In this document: positions 60,878 through 64,000 of the stretch, piece after piece | How the letters are laid out: every line of letters starts with the position of its first letter | Position numbering within the stretch: position 1 is the first letter of the stretch | Source: Sphingobacteriales bacterium 16-39-50 | GTDB taxonomy: Bacteria > Bacteroidota > Bacteroidia > Sphingobacteriales > Sphingobacteriaceae | Assembly (NCBI GenBank): GCA_002257025.1 | Contig: NCHA01000001.1 | Location: 434,001-498,000, forward strand | Direction: 5' to 3' | Length of the DNA: 64,000 bases | Notes under the pieces: generated by a model | The model's database searches: none | Seen by the model: the letters and a program-made list of their open reading frames with translations, nothing else | Told to the model about the DNA's origin: nothing | Made by a program: the position numbers and the translations under genes

Positions 60878-61852
60878 ATGGAACCGGACAATAAATACGA
60901 TATTCTGATCATTGGTGGTGGTCCAATTGGACTTGCATGTGGAATTGAGGCTAAAAAAGCCGGGTTATCCTACATCATACTCGAAAAGGGTTGCCTGGTC
61001 AATTCGCTATACAATTATCCGGCGAATATGACCTTCTTTTCCACTTCTGATAAACTGGAAATCGGTGGTATCCCATTTGTCAGCAATAATATAAAGCCAA
61101 CCCGATCTGAGGCCCTGGAATACTACCGTAGGGTGACTGAACATTACGACCTTAATCTCAGGCTTTTTGAAGAGGTGAAATCTGTCAGAAAAGATGGGAA
61201 CATCTATCGTATTGAAAGCAGTAAATGGGAATATGAAGCTGCTAATATCATTATCTCCACAGGATTTTATGATATTCCCAATCTGCTGAATATCCCCGGG
61301 GAAGATCTTCCTAAAGTTAAACACTACTATAAAGACCCTCATTTTTATGCCAAACAGCAGGTACTTGTAGTTGGCGCAAACAATTCATCTGTGGATGCCG
61401 CACTTGAAACCTACCGTAAAGGCGCTCAGGTAAGCATGGTTATCCGGGAGCCGGAAATCGGTGAACGGGTAAAATACTGGGTCAGACCTGACATCGTAAA
61501 CCGGATAAAAGAAGGCAGCATTAAAGCCTATTTTAATTCAAACTTAGCCGAGGTTAGGGAAAATGAAGTTGATATAATCGGTCCGGAAGGAAAAATCACT
61601 CTCAGGAATGACTTTGTTTTGGCCATGACAGGTTATCAGCCTGATCTGAGTTTTCTAAGGAAATTAGGAATCAATATCTCAGATGACGAAAAACAGGTCC
61701 CAGAACATAATCCTGAGACGATGGAAACCAATATGAAAGGAATTTACCTCGCCGGAGTGATCTGTGGAGGTATGGATACGCATGTTTGGTTCATTGAGAA
61801 CTCGAGAATCCATGCGGAGAAAATAATTAAGCAGTTGAAAATTGACAGTTGA
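60878..61852 (+). CDS. ypdA: YpdA family bacillithiol disulfide reductase
   Basis: A 324-residue FAD/NADPH-dependent reductase. The FAD site is DILIIGGGPIGLACGIEAKK near residue 8 and the NADPH site is VLVVGANNSSVDAALETYRK; the redox cysteine pair of thioredoxin reductase is absent, as in YpdA. The C-terminus has GIYLAGVICGGMDTHVWFIE. It would reduce oxidised bacillithiol, a thiol made by many Bacteroidota. The ATG at 60878 is chosen because the upstream ORF codons overlap the transaldolase terminator. The last six residues are encoded by a heptamer array. Confidence 0.9.
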   Translation: MEPDNKYDILIIGGGPIGLACGIEAKKAGLSYIILEKGCLVNSLYNYPANMTFFSTSDKLEIGGIPFVSNNIKPTRSEALEYYRRVTEHYDLNLRLFEEVKSVRKDGNIYRIESSKWEYEAANIIISTGFYDIPNLLNIPGEDLPKVKHYYKDPHFYAKQQVLVVGANNSSVDAALETYRKGAQVSMVIREPEIGERVKYWVRPDIVNRIKEGSIKAYFNSNLAEVRENEVDIIGPEGKITLRNDFVLAMTGYQPDLSFLRKLGINISDDEKQVPEHNPETMETNMKGIYLAGVICGGMDTHVWFIENSRIHAEKIIKQLKIDS

Positions 61853-61874
61853 CAATTGACAGTTGACAATTAGT
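61833..61874. repeat. Heptamer array overlapping the end of ypdA
   Basis: Six 7-bp units (AGTTGAA, AATTGAC, AGTTGAC, AATTGAC, AGTTGAC, AATTAGT). It starts seven codons before the ypdA stop. It faces the complementary array at 62048-62075 across a 173-bp spacer with no visible feature. Confidence 0.87.
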
Positions 61875-62047
61875 AATTGTGCTACATTGGGATTTTCTAC
61901 TCCATTCCAAAACATTCCTATGTCCATCCGCCAAAGGCATAAATGACCCCTTTTAGATGGATATTAATTATCCTTTTCTCTTTTTTGTTAACTCTTTGCA
62001 AATTATATTTCTACAACCACACTATTTATTCTTAAAACCAATACTCC

Positions 62048-62075
62048 GTTGTCAACTGTCAAATGTCAACTAATT
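62048..62075. repeat. Heptamer array overlapping the end of the GmhB gene
   Basis: Four 7-bp units (GTTGTCA, ACTGTCA, AATGTCA, ACTAATT), complementary to the array at 61833-61874, so the two form the arms of an inverted repeat. It contains the stop codon of the minus-strand gene. Confidence 0.82.
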
Positions 62076-62551
62076 AAGTTCAAAATCTCCCCAATCGGTT
62101 GATCACTATCAATCAATATCCCTTTCACTCCTGCTGCTTCTCCGGCAATCACATCCCGTTCCCTGTCGCCGATAAAATAGGATGAGCCGGCATCTATACC
62201 AAAACGGGCTATGGCCTTTTCAAGCATTATTGATCCTGGTTTACGGCACAAGCATTTCCCGTTATATTCGGGATGATGTCTGCAGTAATAAATGTCTGCT
62301 AGATGAATCCCCTGATCAGCATAAGTCTTTCTGAGGTGATCATGCATCAAACCCAGTGTATCTTCCGAATACCAACCTTTGGCTAATCCACCCTGATTGG
62401 TAATAACAATCAATAAATAACCCCGCGATTGCAATTCTATTAAAGCCGGAAAATTATGCTCCAGCACTTTAAAGTCCTCGAATTTGCATACATAATCCCC
62501 TAGTTCTTTATTTAAAACCCCATCACGATCTAAAAAAACGGCTTTTTTCAT
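62066..62551 (-). CDS. gmhB: D-glycero-D-manno-heptose 1,7-bisphosphate phosphatase-like HAD hydrolase
   Basis: A 161-residue HAD-IIIA phosphatase. Motif I is AVFLDRDGVLNKE (Asp8 and Asp10), motif II is VITNQGGLAKGWY and motif III/IV is YFIGDRERDVIAGEAAG. The zinc knuckle YYCRHHPEYNGKCLCRKPG is typical of GmhB, which removes the C7 phosphate in LPS heptose synthesis; histidinol-phosphate phosphatases share it. The ATG at 62551 begins the first strand. No other heptose genes are seen. Confidence 0.9.
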   Translation of the reverse strand: MKKAVFLDRDGVLNKELGDYVCKFEDFKVLEHNFPALIELQSRGYLLIVITNQGGLAKGWYSEDTLGLMHDHLRKTYADQGIHLADIYYCRHHPEYNGKCLCRKPGSIMLEKAIARFGIDAGSSYFIGDRERDVIAGEAAGVKGILIDSDQPIGEILNLIS

Positions 62552-62685
62552 TTTATTTCTTATCATTCAAAATTGGTCCTTAAACTTAAACTTTGCAGGA
62601 GGATAATTTAAATTCAAATCGCTCTTACATATTTCAAATATCGCTAAAAGAAGTATCTTTAATTTACAAAACCAATTAAAATACT

Positions 62686-64000
62686 ATGTCGGACACTACA
62701 GAAAAGAAAGAGTTTAAGCCCTATATCAGTTCAGATAGCAAGGTGGCTGAATTCACCGTAAAATCAGTGTTGCTTGGGGCTATATTCGGGATCATATTTG
62801 GGGCAGCAACCGTTTATCTTGCATTAAAAGCCGGATTAACAGTCTCGGCATCAATCCCAATCGCCGTATTGGCTATTTCAATTGGCCGAAAATTCTTCAA
62901 AACAACCATACTTGAAAATAACATTATACAGACGACAGGTTCTGCCGGAGAATCAATTGCCGCAGGTGTTGTGTTCACCCTGCCGGGATTTCTGTTTCTA
63001 TCTGCGGGGAGTAACAGCGAATCCTTTTTCTCTTACTGGCCAATTTTCTTTCTTGCTGCTTTGGGAGGAATACTTGGAACCCTGATGATGATTCCACTCA
63101 GGAGATCCCTGATAGTTGAAGAACACCAAAGTCTGCCTTATCCGGAAGGAACTGCATGTGCATCCGTATTGATTGCAGGTGAAAAAGGAGGCGACTTTGC
63201 TAAAACAGCTTATTACGGACTTGCTTTTGCATTTGCCTATGCTATTCTTCAGAAGATATTTCATTTGATTGCAGAGGCCCCTACCTGGGCAACAAGCCAG
63301 GCAAACAAGTTCTTTCCTTCGGCAACAGTAAATGGTGAAATCACTCCCGAATATATGGGTGTTGGTTATATTATCGGGCCAAAGATTGCCGGAGTTCTGG
63401 TAGCAGGTGGTGTACTTGCCTGGCTGGGACTTATCCCTTTACTGGCAACACTTGTACCGGCAGAAACCATTGCCTATCAATTAGTTAAGCTGGGTTACCT
63501 GAAAGATGTATATAGTCCCGGAGGACCGGGAGGATGGGATCCTTTAAACATGGTCTTTGCCAATACAGCTACAGCAATATATCAGGCTTATGTAAAACAG
63601 ATTGGGGCAGGTGCAGTTGCTGCAGGTGGATTTATCACCCTGCTTAAAACCATTCCTACAATTGTTTCTTCCTTCAAATCAAGCCTGGCTTCGATGAATA
63701 AGTCGAATTCAGAAAAGCAGACTATCAAACGCACAGACGATGACCTTTCATTTAAGATCGTCATTTTTGGAAGCCTTGGACTTATTTTACTGATGGCTTT
63801 ATTACCACAAATACCCGGCGATTCTGTATTAAACAAATTATTGATCGGTGTTTTAGTTATCATCTTCGGATTTTTCTTTGTTACTGTATCCAGCAGGATC
63901 GTAGGCTTGATCGGAACCTCCTCCAATCCTGTATCAGGAATGACCATCGCCACATTAATGGGAACCTGTCTGATTTTTATCAGTATTGGCTGGACCGGCC
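62686..64000 (+). CDS. OPT family oligopeptide transporter, 3' truncated
   Basis: The first 438 codons of a polytopic membrane protein that runs off the window. The start is ATG at 62686 (MSDTTEKKEFKPYISSDSKV). OPT features are GAIFGIIFGAATVYLALKAG, NIIQTTGSAGESIAAGVVFT and the LPYPEGTACASVL motif. The family imports oligopeptides or metal chelates by proton symport. A near match to the promoter box (TATCTTTA) lies about 30 bp upstream. Confidence 0.92.
   Translation, partial: MSDTTEKKEFKPYISSDSKVAEFTVKSVLLGAIFGIIFGAATVYLALKAGLTVSASIPIAVLAISIGRKFFKTTILENNIIQTTGSAGESIAAGVVFTLPGFLFLSAGSNSESFFSYWPIFFLAALGGILGTLMMIPLRRSLIVEEHQSLPYPEGTACASVLIAGEKGGDFAKTAYYGLAFAFAYAILQKIFHLIAEAPTWATSQANKFFPSATVNGEITPEYMGVGYIIGPKIAGVLVAGGVLAWLGLIPLLATLVPAETIAYQLVKLGYLKDVYSPGGPGGWDPLNMVFANTATAIYQAYVKQIGAGAVAAGGFITLLKTIPTIVSSFKSSLASMNKSNSEKQTIKRTDDDLSFKIVIFGSLGLILLMALLPQIPGDSVLNKLLIGVLVIIFGFFFVTVSSRIVGLIGTSSNPVSGMTIATLMGTCLIFISIGWTG

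Overview
The window comes from a member of the Bacteroidota, most likely the order Sphingobacteriales (a Pedobacter-like Sphingobacteriaceae). The evidence is the moderately AT-rich DNA, TAnnTTTG promoter boxes, near absence of Shine-Dalgarno sequences, a TonB-type outer-membrane receptor with a carboxypeptidase-like N-terminus, LytS/LytTR signalling pairs, an SpmA-SpmB fusion, a short SRP RNA and YpdA. No tRNA, rRNA, prophage, CRISPR or classical defence locus is visible. The genus is inference; the phylum is well supported.

Layout. 1-9.6 kb: end of a bifunctional-nuclease gene, a nucleoside transporter, a 0.7 kb non-coding stretch with a MITE-like repeat, citrate synthase, a DUF3347 lipoprotein, a VF530 protein, a DUF2027/Smr protein, RF3 and an L,D-transpeptidase. 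9.9-17.8 kb: HtpG, an M14 carboxypeptidase, SpmAB, a hotdog thioesterase, a YeiH transporter and a carotenoid-desaturase-like flavoprotein. 18.0-19.45 kb: a complete IS4-family insertion sequence with 10-bp target duplications, sitting inside a second copy of the MITE-like repeat. 19.7-30.8 kb: DinB, an antiporter, a phosphoesterase, thiolase, a DUF819 protein, a peptide symporter, a polyprenol-phosphate glycosyltransferase, RuvB and a dienelactone hydrolase. 30.9-39.2 kb: an OmpA-type porin, QueG, then a five-gene outer-membrane receptor/two-component operon. 39.3-45.2 kb: an exonuclease with a previously uncalled 40-residue membrane protein, an NlpC/P60 lipoprotein, and a cluster of three exported sugar-acid enzymes (two enolase-superfamily dehydratases and an RraA-type lyase). 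45.4-53.2 kb: a glycine-zipper lipoprotein, MutS, an MFS transporter, aldose epimerase, and a TrmH-YdeI-GNAT operon. 53.3-64 kb: glutamate synthase (gltBD), SRP RNA, a four-helix-bundle gene bracketed by octamer arrays, transaldolase, YpdA, GmhB and the start of an OPT transporter.

Most genes are ordinary core metabolism or housekeeping. The unusual content is between genes. Almost every convergent gene pair is separated by short tandem arrays with a strict 7-bp period but changing sequence (TTGACAA, CTGTTAC, CTATTCC, ACTCAAT types), some reaching into the last codons of genes and some arranged as inverted arms. Relatives with periods of 8 bp (around the four-helix-bundle gene) and 11 bp (upstream of RF3) also occur. 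In addition there are two copies of a roughly 200-bp MITE-like element with shared terminal inverted repeats and a cluster of four REP-type hairpins. These repeats are the best candidates for something undescribed here.

Nine TAnnTTTG boxes were found at sensible distances upstream of genes. They helped choose start codons for several genes and support the new 40-residue gene.
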